Below, one piece after another: positions 36,540 through 48,009 of a stretch of 64,000 bases of DNA. This DNA is from Trichostrongylus colubriformis (lineage: Eukaryota > Nematoda > Chromadorea > Rhabditida > Trichostrongylidae). Where the stretch lies: positions 22,317,686-22,381,685 of the forward strand of contig OZ022261.1 of the NCBI GenBank assembly GCA_963978905.1. The letters are read 5' to 3'. Every line of letters starts with the position of its first letter. Position 1 is the first letter of the stretch. The position numbers were made by a program, and so were the translations under genes. The notes below the pieces were generated by a model. It was not told the origin of the DNA. It saw only the letters and a program-made list of their open reading frames with translations, and did no database searches.

Positions 36540-37345
36540 TCAAACGGTCATAACTTCCTTCAAAAGTAACCATATGAGTGCGGTCTTGCTGTTCGGGTTC
36601 TGCGACGCTGTCGCTTTCCACATGCTACTTAAACTATGCAACATCCTCAAAAAAAAGAAGTTATTTTGAGGGAAGCCAGTGGATAAAATTTTTTCGAAGA
36701 AGTTGCGAGATCTTCCCACGAATCGTTGGAAAAAATGATCAATTGTGTCTGTCACGCCTCCGGCATGCATTTTCTGCTTTCAGAAAACCGACGATAGCGT
36801 GGTTGGCCTCGGCTGTCTTCGTTAAGGATCGCCCCATGCATGAGGTTTCCATGATGATTAAGATAAATTTGTTTCGGGTTCGAAACCAGTTAGTCAGCTT
36901 CATCACAACTTTCCCTCTACACTTTGGACCCTCAGCCTGAGGAATTCTGTTGAACACTACTACCTCAATGAGTACGACCCCCTCTCCAAGCGAACCAAAT
37001 ACGACCCCTTTTGTCGAAGATTCCCCGACGGAGGCTTGACCCTGCTTCAAACTCAGCTTCATGAGTGCGGATTTCTGCTGCGAAATCTACGGGTTGTTGC
37101 TTTCTGAGTGTTCTTGAACTATATAATATCTTCGAAAAAAATTCTACTGATGGAGGTCGAGGAAAATTTTTTGTCGAAGTAGCGAGATCTTAGCACGGTT
37201 TCTTGGGAAAAATGATCCATTATGTCTGTGATCCTCCAATACATGCCCTTTGCAGGATGTCCAACGATAATGCGAAGCATTGTTCGGCTTCGCTGCGGTA
37301 TGCGCCATGCATGAGAATTTCATACACATTCTTGGTGATAATAAA
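36540..37345. repeat. ~490 bp tandem duplication, two copies
   Basis: The two blocks share the same order of phrases: ATGAGTGCGG, then GTTGC-type text, then GCGAGATCTT, then AAAAATGATC, then TGTCTGT, then ACGATA and CCATGCATGA. They lie at about 36570-36850 and 37060-37320. Each is preceded by the GAGTACGACC / GATTCC family also seen at 39470-39610. No coding capacity. Confidence 0.6.
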
Positions 37346-37424
37346 CGCTTGTTCGGCCCGCACAATGGCTCGCTAGCACCAGTTTACATGCTTGCAATCG
37401 TAGTAGGATATGAAAAAGCCTGTT

Positions 37425-37815
37425 GTGGACTCACAACCTTTCATAGTAATATAATAATCTGTCCATGACAAACGTATAGCATTGATAACGGTGAGCACCT
37501 TTGATTATGCAATGAAAATTAAGTATCACTCAAAGTATATCCATAGGCATGAACTAAGCATATCTTAAGTAGGTATCCTGGAGTGCTATGAAGTAGTTCC
37601 CCTTAGGCGCGGCACTCCCTTTCATGCCTACTAGCAATTATCCCCACAAGCCAACTAGTGGCGAACTTAGATCTTATGTAGTGGGTCCGCCTACATTATC
37701 GTGTATATATACCGAGTGAAATGTATTATAGATGTTCTTGTACGTAACGTGCTAATAAACCTTTGTTACACGTGCGTATAGTTATCCATTGGTCACCTAC
37801 CAAAAAGCCGACATT
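37425..37815 (+). repeat. Possible solo LTR
   Basis: A TATATATA box near 37705 is followed ~50 nt later by AATAAA near 37750 and TTGTTACACG, the usual promoter-polyA layout of an LTR. A TG start (TGTTGTGGAC) is near 37422. No partner LTR is in the window, so this is only a candidate. Confidence 0.25.
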
Positions 37816-39450
37816 GGCTAATTTTTCGTTTTCATCCCATAGTTTTTTGAGTGTTCATCCATGCTTTAAGCCGTGGACGTCAGAGGTCTCTTTTACGCGT
37901 TTTCGGTGCTAGGAAATCAACGGGAGGGCTATTGGCTTTAGCCTGCTTCTTTGTGGGAGGCGCCATGAGATCGCTAATTCATCAGGGTAAAGGGTACACT
38001 ATTGCCACGGTCGTCTTGGAATTATGAACTGTGACCAAGCTATCAAATGTCGATCTCGCATCGCAACGTAAGCTATGTATGCGCGTTTGGTTACAGATGC
38101 TCGGCACCTTGTTCACAGACCACAATCCCGAGAGGACTAACAAGGAAGGCCCATCAGGTCATGGTGCTTTTTCAAAACGATTTTTTGCATTTTATAGGGT
38201 CACATACATGAAGTAAAAAACCGGACTCAAATTCGGCTAAACGGTTTTGTGGGGGTCAAAAAATGAGTGATAAAAGTTATTTGGAAATGAGTTATTTTGA
38301 CCAGTTTGTTGCAGTGCTTTCCAGCTGTGATCTTCAGTATATGCATATCAGAAGAGTCCCTTCAAAAATACGCCAAAACCACAGCGAACTGGTTCAAAAA
38401 TGTAGAATCACTTATGGTGACTGCTAAACGAAGCAAGGAAAAGTGATAGGGGATGCACAGGTTAGCACGCTTGCAGTGGTTGGATGGCCGAATGGATGGG
38501 ATGGGCTGACATTGTCACAGTGGAGGGGTGTTTGTGGTTTAAGTCTCCTTGACGTTTTCGCTTTTGCATTTTCTTAATTTTCTTTGTCCAGCGCTATACT
38601 AGTTGCGCACAAGAGAAAAAGTTTTCAGTGGATAACGTGTTTGGACCCTTCGGCGCCCCTAGCACGCGTGCCAGGCGTTTCCGTGCGAAACTAGTGTGCT
38701 GTCTGTGCTCTGGAGACCCAATTAGACATAGATGCAAAATATTATCCAAATTGAGATTTTGACCCAAACTCGAGACAATGGGATGGACATGCCCATATAG
38801 TCACTGCTCTACTTGTACAAGCAAACAACTAGTAGCCTCGGTTAAATTCAATGAAACATGTTCAGAATCAACGCACACCAAGTGAGTTGCACCTAGCAAC
38901 ACTATGCGATGAAAAGAGATAGCAAATATTTCCTTATATCAGCTACCGACCTCCTTTCGTTGAGTGCTCTTTACTATGGCAGAAGTAGTACTAGTGGTCG
39001 CTCACTTTTTCGAGTTTGGGTCCAAATCACGATTAGGCTGAAAACTTGTCTCCTAGGGTAGTTCGACCCCCTGAGCATGAATATCACACGTACTTTGCGG
39101 GGAAACGCCTAGTTCCCCTGTTATGGGCGTTGGCAGGTCCACACCAATCATTCGCTTAGTACGCAAAAATACTGGAGATAGCGGTTCCCTGGTAGAATAA
39201 AAATTGATTCTGCTCATATTTTGCATGTATGGTCTTACATGAGCACAAATGAATGAAAACTAGAAAAATGCAAAAATTTGTCCTCAGTGGGGATCGAATC
39301 ATCAACTATTTTCTGGCCCCCCTAAGCCTCTCGTCTCCACCGTATTGTACTGAATGCTTGTCTTGAACCTTTGCGTTCCATCTTGTTCCCTATTTGAGGG
39401 GTGCCTTTTTTGTATATTTCTCGAGATTTTTAAGTGAAAATTAAATCAAA
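37816..39450. other. Gene-free region with a diverged repeat core
   Basis: No ORF with a domain. At 39040-39130 the phrase TAGTTCGACCCCCTGAGCAT, followed by GAATATCACACG, is a diverged copy of the core in the foldback element at 49470-50073. Confidence 0.45.
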
Positions 39451-39454
39451 TACT

Positions 39455-39615
39455 AGCTGCGGATTTGAACCTAGCTAGCCAGTTTTATCACAACTCTCCT
39501 TTACACTGTAGACCCTTAACCTAAGGGATTCTGTTGATCACTGGGGACGCCCCCTTCCCCCCCCCCCCACTGTTGAGGATTCCTCGACAGAGTCTTGACC
39601 CTGCCCCTATGTGAG
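39455..39615. repeat. Dispersed repeat with a poly-C run
   Basis: Matches 36875-37040 in order: TCACAAC, then TTACACT..GGACCCT-type text, then AGGGATTCTGTTGA, then GATTCCTCGACAGAG..TTGACCCTGC. A run of about twelve C lies near 39560. Further diverged copies are near 40540-40720 and 50780-50880. Confidence 0.5.
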
Positions 39616-40720
39616 AATTTCGCATCGCGGCGTGCGCGCGATATCAGGACGCAATATTGCTGTTCCCGGTGGGAGTGGCAAGTACTGCCTAAGAAGAGCG
39701 GTGACCGTGTGTTACTCCCATTTTTTTTCACTTCGCCGCTCAAACATGTCTGTTTTTGACCTGGTCTCATTTATCATGGTTAAACTTGATGCTCTCAGGT
39801 ACCACCGGTTGATAACAGCGATTAGCTTGCATTCATTCCATTTCCTGCGCCATGGAACATCTTATTTGCATCTCCATATGAAGGATGTAAAAGGAGCAGT
39901 TTTTTTATGTTACAGTTTTTATTGCCTTCCCTTTTTGGATCGGATTCAAAGCTTGTTTGAATGGAGTATAACTATGCCAAAAATTCATATTGCTTTTAAA
40001 GATGCTCCACATATGTAGGTCCTAGAAAATACAGGAAGGAAAACCTAGAAAGCTTGTGACGCTCAAAAATTGCCATAAAAGGAAGCATGTGATAGTACTG
40101 TATGAGATAACTCTACCCAAAGGCTCGCTCCGAACCTTATTGCAAGGGCTCTGGAAGTCTCTGCCATCTATACTTCTTCTTTTTACTTTCTGTATGAGTG
40201 ATGCAGGTAGGTGCGATGCAAAGCACAGTTAATCAAGTGAATGCATGCGAAACGGTTTCTGTAATTAATAATGGGCCGGAAACGTTCCGGTCCAGTGAAA
40301 TGAAGTCGGAGTAAAAACAAACTTAATTGAGCGTGAGGTGAAAAATAGGCACGGGTCAAGGTTGCCGTTCTTCCTATGCAATTGCACGCAACCACCACCA
40401 AGTCTAGAATTCTTGCGTGCAAACGTCGTACGTCGCACTGCGGACGCAAATCCTGATATGAGGATACGCATCCATGAAAATGATGGAGCTTAAGAGTGCA
40501 TACATAGTTCTTTCCTCCTCCCCACTACCACGGGTAGCGTGTGCATACAAGTTCAACCCCCTTCCAGAATCTACATAGTCCCTACAGTATCGGTGATTAT
40601 TGGCGATTGTATTGCTATTACCTAGATTAGAACCATTGATGACCTCTGCTATTACTACCCCCCATTCCGCCGGTCGAATGTCGAAAACCACCCCCTCTGT
40701 CGAGGAATCCTCGACTTTCG
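39616..40720. other. No gene recognised
   Basis: ORFs at 39611-40018 (+) and 40183-40691 (-) have no domain, no codon pattern and overlap the dispersed repeat near 40540-40720. Confidence 0.4.
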
Positions 40721-40738
40721 GTGTACGGTGTCGTGCAC

Positions 40739-40962
40739 GGGTGTAGGTTGGGACACACGAATCTAGGCCGTGACCCTGTAACAGCTTGTGGCCTTTGACC
40801 TAAGCCTTAAATAATTCAGACAATTTGTTCATGTAAATCGTGTCCTCCTTGCAAGTCTGTTCCGTTGTATAGTCAAATTGTCCGAATTGTTCATGTCACA
40901 TGGCAAAGGCCACAGGCTGTCACTGGGTCACGGCCTAGATTCGTGTGTCCCAACCGTCACCC
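40739..40962. mobile_element. 224 bp MITE, copy 1, with 9 bp target duplication
   Basis: Long terminal inverted repeats. GGGTGTAGGTTGGGACACAC at the left pairs with the reverse complement of the right end (GGGTGACGGTTGGGACACAC). The homology runs ~60 bp inward through AGGCCGTGACCC and GTGGCCTTTG. It is flanked by GTCGTGCAC at 40730-40738 and 40963-40971. A 9 bp duplication suggests Mutator-type transposition. No coding capacity. It is closely related to 53717-53940 and has the same length. Confidence 0.9.
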
Positions 40963-40971
40963 GTCGTGCAC

Positions 40972-43080
40972 GCACAAACGCGCTACATCAGCATTTTCTC
41001 TGACCGTCTGGGTCCTCATCTTACGAAAGCTTACTGCGCCGTGAAAACCTGTCGTCTGTAGGCAGCAGGGAGACTCACCTACTCGAATAAGAGTGAAGGG
41101 CGCACACTGGCTGGCAGCTCCAATAGTCGACAATTTTTGAAAGCTCTCACAATGTAAGAGCCCAGCGGTCAAACACGGCCCCTCCGGTGCTCTGTTTCGA
41201 AAATAGTTGGGCCCTGTTAGAGAACGGGGTGGGCACTAACGAAAGAAGATATCACGTTATTGCCACTTTGTACACTCCACCATCCCTCTCTCCACTGTCT
41301 TCAAATGTAGCGGCTCGTGCATCGGTGTATGACGATTAGTCGAATTTTCGCGCGGCCACCCACGGTGAGCCAAGCGTCGAGTGCGAGTTCTTTTTTTGCG
41401 GTTGAGTATGGCTTGAACGTCATAAAAGTTGAACCGAAGAGAATCATGGACCTGCAAAAACTAGTGATTTTCGATTTCATCCACGATTTGGAATGTGGAA
41501 ACAATCACAACATAGGCAAACTTCCGAAGCTTTCAACTTGCAATCTTTAGGGGTTCCTTTCGGTACCAACCCATTGTGTCTTGAGCGGAATTCCAGGTGA
41601 CTCGTACTGACGGCGCCGCGAAGCGAAAATGACCAGATGACGCTCACCCCGTGTGCATGAGTGCGCGCGCAGCATCGATAATTTCTAGCTGTCTATATTC
41701 TCATCTTACAAGGTTACTTTCGGTGTGACTTACCACCCGTCGCCGGTGGAACGCAGGTATGGCTCATGTGATTGAAGAAGGATGCATGGCAACGCATGAT
41801 TAATCGCTTCAATCTTTGTCGATTCCTGAAAGCTCTTACGCCGCAAGAGCTGAAACGCTCACAGCATCAAAGGAAGCACAAATGGGAATGTTGTTTTATC
41901 TGAAATGAGAGAAAAGGCGAATTACGATTGGCTAATCCGCGGCAAAACTTACACTGGAAACTACGCTTTAGAGGTCTTTCTCACAATCTCATTGCGCTTA
42001 CGGGAACCGGGAGGGGCGGGAGAACGAGAAAGATGAAGACATGATCCTTCGAAACTAACATTCAAGGTAAGACCAATAATCGTAGAGGAATCCGGATCGA
42101 GAAAGCGCCAAGCTATGATTTGTAATCGCATCTCCTCCCCATATCGTCGAGCTGTAACATCACCTTTTCGAGTTGTTTGATGTAGAAAATGTCAATTGTG
42201 TCTCGTAGGGTGCATTTCATTCATTCGTGATGATGTGAAATAAGTGAAACAATAAACAGCAGCAATCAAGTGAATCAATGAGTGGGAAAATGCGGGAAAG
42301 GGTAAGAAGAAAGATGTTCCTGCTAAAATAAGATCCACTGAATTCACACAAGACGTCTTAGCAAGGTATTTGCCACCTAACGAACTGTAAGCGGGACGAT
42401 AGGTCTTACTGTAGGCCAAATTCGCCACCTCCCGATGCCTTTAATTGCGAGCTACTGTGAGGGCGGAAGGAAGCTATTTTGATAATTCATAGTCTGCAAG
42501 AATAACCCGTTCCGGTGTCTTTAGCTATTTTTAGAAGCTTTTCGTATTCAATATTCGAGAATATATGTTCCAGATACCCTCGTACTTCCCCCGCCCAATA
42601 CCCAATTTCCTGTTCCAGTAAAATTTCACTCAAACCGTAGCAAAGCCTGTTATTATTTGGCAGATAAGTTCGGACAAGGTCATCAATCAATCTGTCAGAC
42701 AAGATGTGTTACTATTCGATCATGTAGCCCTTACCAAATCGCACTTCTGAGGTAATTTTTGTACAGGACGCGGGTAGGTTGACAGTTACTTTGGTCGGCA
42801 CACAATCCCGTGGATGTTGCCTCCAGAATGTCCAGCGGATTACAAAAAAACCCGATGATACTCCCTACCAACCACTACCATTTTAATGAGTTTTATAAGT
42901 TTCTATGAGACTGCACATTTTGTCACCAAGAAAACGTGGTCGTAAAAATAACACAAAAGTGAAAAATCACAGGCTATGACCTCTACGCAATCGATACATT
43001 GGCAATAGAATGAGTCGAGTTGATAATCCTAGAAGAATGGCTCAGTAACAGGTCTCCTAGTAGTTCTCAATAAGTGGCTC
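40972..43080. other. No gene recognised
   Basis: Mostly unique-looking DNA. A 71-codon minus ORF at 42702-42487 has a protein-like composition (LIDDLVRTYLPNNN and later EYEKLLKIAKDTG) and an acceptor-like CTGACAG just upstream. I do not recognise it and see no companion exons. TC-rich simple sequence lies near 43110-43155. Confidence 0.35.
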
Positions 43081-43159
43081 TTATCCCTATCCCTACTATA
43101 TATAAAACGCTTCGTCTGTCTGTCCCTTTGTCCGTCCGTCCCTTTGTACGTCTGTCACG

Positions 43160-44357
43160 AAATTAGGTATTATATGAAAAACGACCTGTGCAGATGGGGC
43201 CAAGTGTGGTATGGGTAGGGCATGGGACAGGAAGTAAAGACCACACATGGATCAAGTTAAGCTCCAACCACGGGGGCAGGGCGTGACCTAGAATGTTCCG
43301 TTTTCAGACCGAAAGTTGTTGAATGGGTTTGGATATGCCCCAAACGAGGGGGAAAGATGGATTGAGGTTAGGAATGAGTTAGTGAAAGTCATGAAAGAGG
43401 CCCGGGTACAGTGGGTGGAGCATTTGTGGTGGTGGGCGGAGCTAGGACGTTACATGAAAAACGACCTGTGGAGATGGGGCCAAGTGTGGTATGGGTAGGG
43501 CATAGGACAGGAAGTAAAGACCACACATGGACCAAGTTAAGCTCCGCCCACAGGGGCGGGGCGTGTTCTAGAATGTTCCGTTTTCAGACCGAAAGTTGTT
43601 GAATGGGTTTGAATATGCCCCAAACGAGGGGGAAAGATGGATTGAGGTTAGGAATGAGTTAGTGAAAGTTATGAAAGAGGCCCGTGTACAGTGGGTGGAG
43701 CATTTGTGGTGGTGGGCGGAGATAGGACGTTACATGAAAAACGACCTGTGGAGATGGGGCCAATTGTGGTATGGGTATGGCATAGGACAGGAAGTAAAGA
43801 CCACACATGGATCAAGTTAAGCTCCAACCACGGGGGCAGGGCGTGACCTAGATTGTTCCGTTTTCAGACCGATAATTGTTAACTGGGTTTGAATGTGCCC
43901 CAAACGTGGGGGAAAGATGGAGTGAGGTTAGGTATGAGTTAGTGAAAGTCATGAAAGGGGCCTGGGCACATTGGGCGGAGCACCGTGGTGGTGGGCGGGG
44001 TTTGGAAATTACATGAAAATAAGTGGTAATGGGAAAAAGTATGAAATGAGAAGGGCATGGGACAAGAAGTGAAGACCACACATGAACTATATTAGGCTGC
44101 GCCCACGGTAGGCGGGGAATGCCCTAAATGTTCCGTTCTCAGACCGGAACTTGTTAGTTGTCTTTGAATATGCCCAATCGTGGGTGAAAGATGGATTAAG
44201 GTCAGGGAGGAGTTTCTGAAGGTCAGGAAACAAGTGGACGGAGCATTTGTAGTGGTGGGTGGAGCTTGGAGACTACATGAAAAATAAAAAGGTGGAAATG
44301 GGAAAAAGTGTGGAATGAGAGGGGCACGGAATAAGAAGTAAAGACCACACATGAACT
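43160..44357. repeat. 280 bp tandem repeat array
   Basis: ACGACCTGTG begins at 43181, 43461 and 43741, exactly 280 bp apart. Two more diverged units follow near 44021 and 44290. The unit includes AAGATGGATTGAGGTTAGGA and GTGGTGGGCGGAGCTAGG. The 60-74 codon ORFs that recur here are repeat artefacts. Related copies lie at 1-720, 48010-49200, 52510-52578 and 53455-54050. Confidence 0.9.
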
Positions 44358-44358
44358 A

Positions 44359-47300
44359 TTAGGTTGTCCCGAAAGTTCCGGAACACCTCGACCTCTTTCT
44401 TTCAAATTTATATCATTACAGCATGAACGGATCTCCTTCACTCCACGGATCTCCTTCACCGAGGGACTTCTCTCGCTGAAGGACCTCGAGCCGTTAGGTG
44501 GCAAGGCTACGTGGGGCGACCCCAGGTGGCGGATAGGGGGCTAATCGCGGACCAAAAGCCACCATGTACCTTCCCTGAGACGCAGGTGGATCCAGGGGAT
44601 GGACTCCCTGTTTCTGCTGCGCTGGGCTGATTCACACCCTCTGTATCCGTGCAAACGTTTCTTGCATACGTGTGGGGGCGTTCTGTATGGGGCAGTTGGT
44701 ATCCTGCATTCGGTCCAGCCAAAAGCTTGCATTCTAACGACTGGGAGGTACATGGGAGGCGGTCCGGGGTCGCCTCCAACAAATAAACCCCATGTCCACT
44801 TCGCGATAGCCTGGCTAACTACCCGGAGTATACCTAGCCCCCACGACAGAGCCCGGCAAGCTACTCGTGGGTCTCCACCTTGCTGAAAACAGCAACAAAA
44901 ATGGGCCTCATTCCCCTGAACCTGAGGGAGCCCCCAATACGGCAGCGTTGGGTAGGACCGCTCGGGAGAGGCTGCTAGAATCTCAGGGCTGCAACAGGCT
45001 GCCTAAATCGAGAAGGACTAAGATGGCGATCTGTACTTACAACGCACGAACTCTTGCATCGGAAGCGAGTATCGAAGATCTGATGATGCAGCCAGGAAGA
45101 TCAAGTACGACGTCATCGGACTGACCGAGACGAGGAGGCATCGCCCGCTACACGCCGTGTACGAGACTGGTGAAGAACTGTTCCTCGGAGCATGCAACAG
45201 GAGAGGCGTTGGCGGTGTGGGCGTTCTCGTCAACACGCACTTGGCTATGAACATCGACTCGTACGAAAATCTGACAACCCGAATAAGACGTTTGCGATTG
45301 AAAAGATGCGGTTCAATCCCGGCTTTGACCATCTTCGTCGCCTACGCACCAACATCAAGCTACGACGAGGACGAGCTCGAAGCTTTTTATGTGGAATTGA
45401 TGAAGTTCTACAAGGAAGACCACACCTTCTTCAAGGTCATCGTCGGCGACTTCAACGCCAAGATCGGCCCTAAAAGAACGGACAATGAGCTTCACATCGG
45501 GAATCACGGAACGGAATGGAATGAGCAGGGTGAAAGGCTGTCTGAGTTTATTATGTCGATCAACTCCATCCATGGTAACTCACAGTTCCAGAAGCCCTCT
45601 CATCTGCGATGGACTTGGGAGTCACCCGGTGAACAATTCCATAATGAGATCGATCACGTCATCTTCAATCGAAGGTATTGCCTGACCGAAGTCGCTGTTG
45701 TTCCGAAGTTCTACACGGGATCAGACCATCGACTCATCCGCGCGAAATTTCTCTTTTCGATACGTGGAGAGAGAGCCGCGAAATTCAAGGAGCGAAGACC
45801 CAAGACCGTCATCAACTGGGAACACTTCGTTTCTCTCGCTGGTGTATGGGAGGATTCCGTTATCGAAAACATCGACGACGAGTACAACCGGCTCGTTGAG
45901 CATCTTCACGATTGTGCCAGGAGGGCAGAGATTTTGAAAGACACAAAGAGGCGTCTCTCTTCGGAAACTCTCGAGCTGATACGCCAACGTGGAGCCGCAC
46001 GAGCCGCAGGCGATTACCAACTGACGTCCGAACTTGCGAAGCGATGCAGAGAGGCGATAAAAGAAGATCTCAAGGAGAGAAGAGCAGCAGTGCTGGCTGA
46101 AGCAGCAGAGGCTGGGAGGAGCATTCGCGATGCCCGCCGCGGCTTCGCCAGTTATAAGACCCAAATGACCGGTCTCCGGCGTCCGGACGGCACAGTTACT
46201 GCTTCCCGAAGGGTAGTGGAGAAGGTCATCTACGACTTCTACTCGGATCTCTTCGATAACCATGTCCAACTGCCTAGGAGCAATCTGAAGCAGGATGGAT
46301 ATGTCGTACCATCAGTTCTCCCTTGCGAAATCCGACACGCCATTTCGTCGGTGAAGAATGTACAGCACCCGGTTCCGACAGGATCAGACCGGAACATCTG
46401 AAGAATCTTCCGCCAGTTATCGTCAAAACACTGGCCCGACTCTTCACACGCTACCTGTCGGAATGCGAGGAACGCTGAAAACCAGCAGGACTGTGTTGAT
46501 GTATAAGAAGGGAGATCCACACGACATCGGCAATTATCGTCCAATCTGCCTGCTGTCTGTAGTCTACAAGCTCTTCACTCGTGTCATCTTGAATAGGATC
46601 GGTAGAACTTCAGACGAAGGACAGCCATGCGAGCAAGCAGGGTTTCGGAAAGGATCCAGTACAATCGATCACATCCACACGGTCACTAGACTCATCGAAG
46701 TATCGCGAGAGTACAAGATGCCGTTATGTCTCACATTCATCGATTTGAAGAAGACAGAAGCGGTTATCAAAGCCCTGGGAAACCAGGGTGTGCCTGCTCA
46801 GTATATAAGAGTACTTCGTGAGCTCTACAGCAACTTAACGACCAGGATCTCGCCATTTTACAAGGAAGTCATCATCGACGTGAAGAGAGGGGTTCGACAA
46901 GGCGACACTATCTCGCCTAAACTATTCAGCGCCGCTCTTGAGAACGTCATGCGTCAACTGGAATGGGAAGGAATGGGAGTGAAGGTCGATGGCTGGCATC
47001 TACACCACCTCCGCTTCGCTGACGACATCGTGCTAATAACACCGACAATCCAGCAAGCGGAATGTATGCTAACCGATTTCGACTGCGAGTGTGGAAAGAT
47101 CGGTCTACAGCAGAACCTGACGAAGACGATGTTCATGAGAAACGGATTGGTACCTGACGCCCCCTTCACGCTCAACGGAACGAACGTCACCGAATGCTTC
47201 AGCTATGTGTACCTAGGTCGGGAAGTCAATATGATGAACGACTTAGCACCAGAGCTGAGCAGGAGGAAAAGAGCGGCATGGGGAGCCTTCAAGACCATCG

Positions 47301-48001
47301 AGGGAGTAGTGAAGAAGACGAAGAACATCCGGCTCCGCGCCCATCTCTTCGATTCCGCTGTCCTTCCTGCCCTAACATACGCCTCAGAGACCTGGACTCT
47401 ACGTAAGCAGGAGGAGCATGCGGTCGGCATCATCCAACGCGCCATCGAGAGGACGATGCTCGGAGTATCCCGATACACGCAAGTGCAGAGGGGAATCCGG
47501 AGTCGTCGATCAAAGATCAGGGACGCCGTCGTATTTGCCAAGGAAAAGATTAGATGGGCCGGACACGTCATGCGATATCGTGATGACCGTTTGACCAGAG
47601 CGGTTACGGACTGGATCCCTCGGGACGTCAAACGAACACCTGGACGACCGCCGGCACGATGGTCAGACTTCTTCACGAAAGCTCTGCGCGAAAGGAACGA
47701 GACGCTACGTGTCCCTGGAGCCAGAAACGTTCACTGGACTGCTTTGGCTCGCGACAGGGATGAATGGAGACGTTGCTGGCGCCCGCTCGAGGCTCTCGAT
47801 GAACAACGGGACGACAGGTGATACAGGTGATACAGGTGATCATTACAGCGTAAAGCATTTTGCAGCATGTCATATATCATTCGGAAGGGAATTTTCTACT
47901 CTACAGAATGACATGTCTTGTTGACTGAAATGTGTTTATGTTGTGAAGAAATGAATTTGAAAAAGTGGTCGAGGTGTTCCGGAACTTTCGGGACAACCTA
48001 A
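44359..48001. mobile_element. Mariner-type MITE split by an RTE insertion
   Basis: TTAGGTTGTCCCGAAAGTTC at the left end is matched by its reverse complement at the right end. The repeats continue ~35 bp inward and are flanked by TA at 44357-44358 and 48002-48003. Without the inner RTE the element is ~216 bp (64 + 152), with no transposase. It therefore looks like a mariner-derived MITE. Confidence 0.9.
44423..47838 (+). pseudogene. RTE-class non-LTR retrotransposon (endonuclease + reverse transcriptase)
   Basis: Flanked by an 11 bp target duplication ATCATTACAGC (44412-44422 and 47839-47849). It ends in the short tandem tail TGATACAGG x3, as RTE elements do. The endonuclease starts near the ATG at 45023 (MAICTYNARTL). 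After a frameshift near 45090 come GLTETRR, VIVGDFNAKIG (in 45157-46401) and GSDHR. Two frameshifts near 46385 and 46470 lead into the RT (46480-47821): [45 protein letters not shown] and FADD at 47015-47026. The C-terminal region includes [20 protein letters not shown] and RWAGHVMR. Motif A reads [10 protein letters not shown], which suggests loss of about six residues. The element is near full length but dead. Confidence 0.9.
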
Positions 48002-48009
48002 TATATTGA

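Noticed and set aside
42487..42702. 71-codon minus ORF with protein-like composition
   Set aside because: No recognised domain and no companion exons; kept only as a remark in the region entry.
43316..43820. Repeated 60-74 codon ORFs beginning MLNGFGYAPNE / MLNGFEYAPNE
   Set aside because: They are the same frame of the 280 bp tandem repeat; other dispersed copies have stops in that frame.
43160..44357. CRISPR or VNTR-type array
   Set aside because: Long 280 bp units without spacers; it is a tandem/dispersed repeat.
45721..46269. 182-codon minus ORF
   Set aside because: Shadow of the RTE endonuclease/RT frame on the opposite strand.
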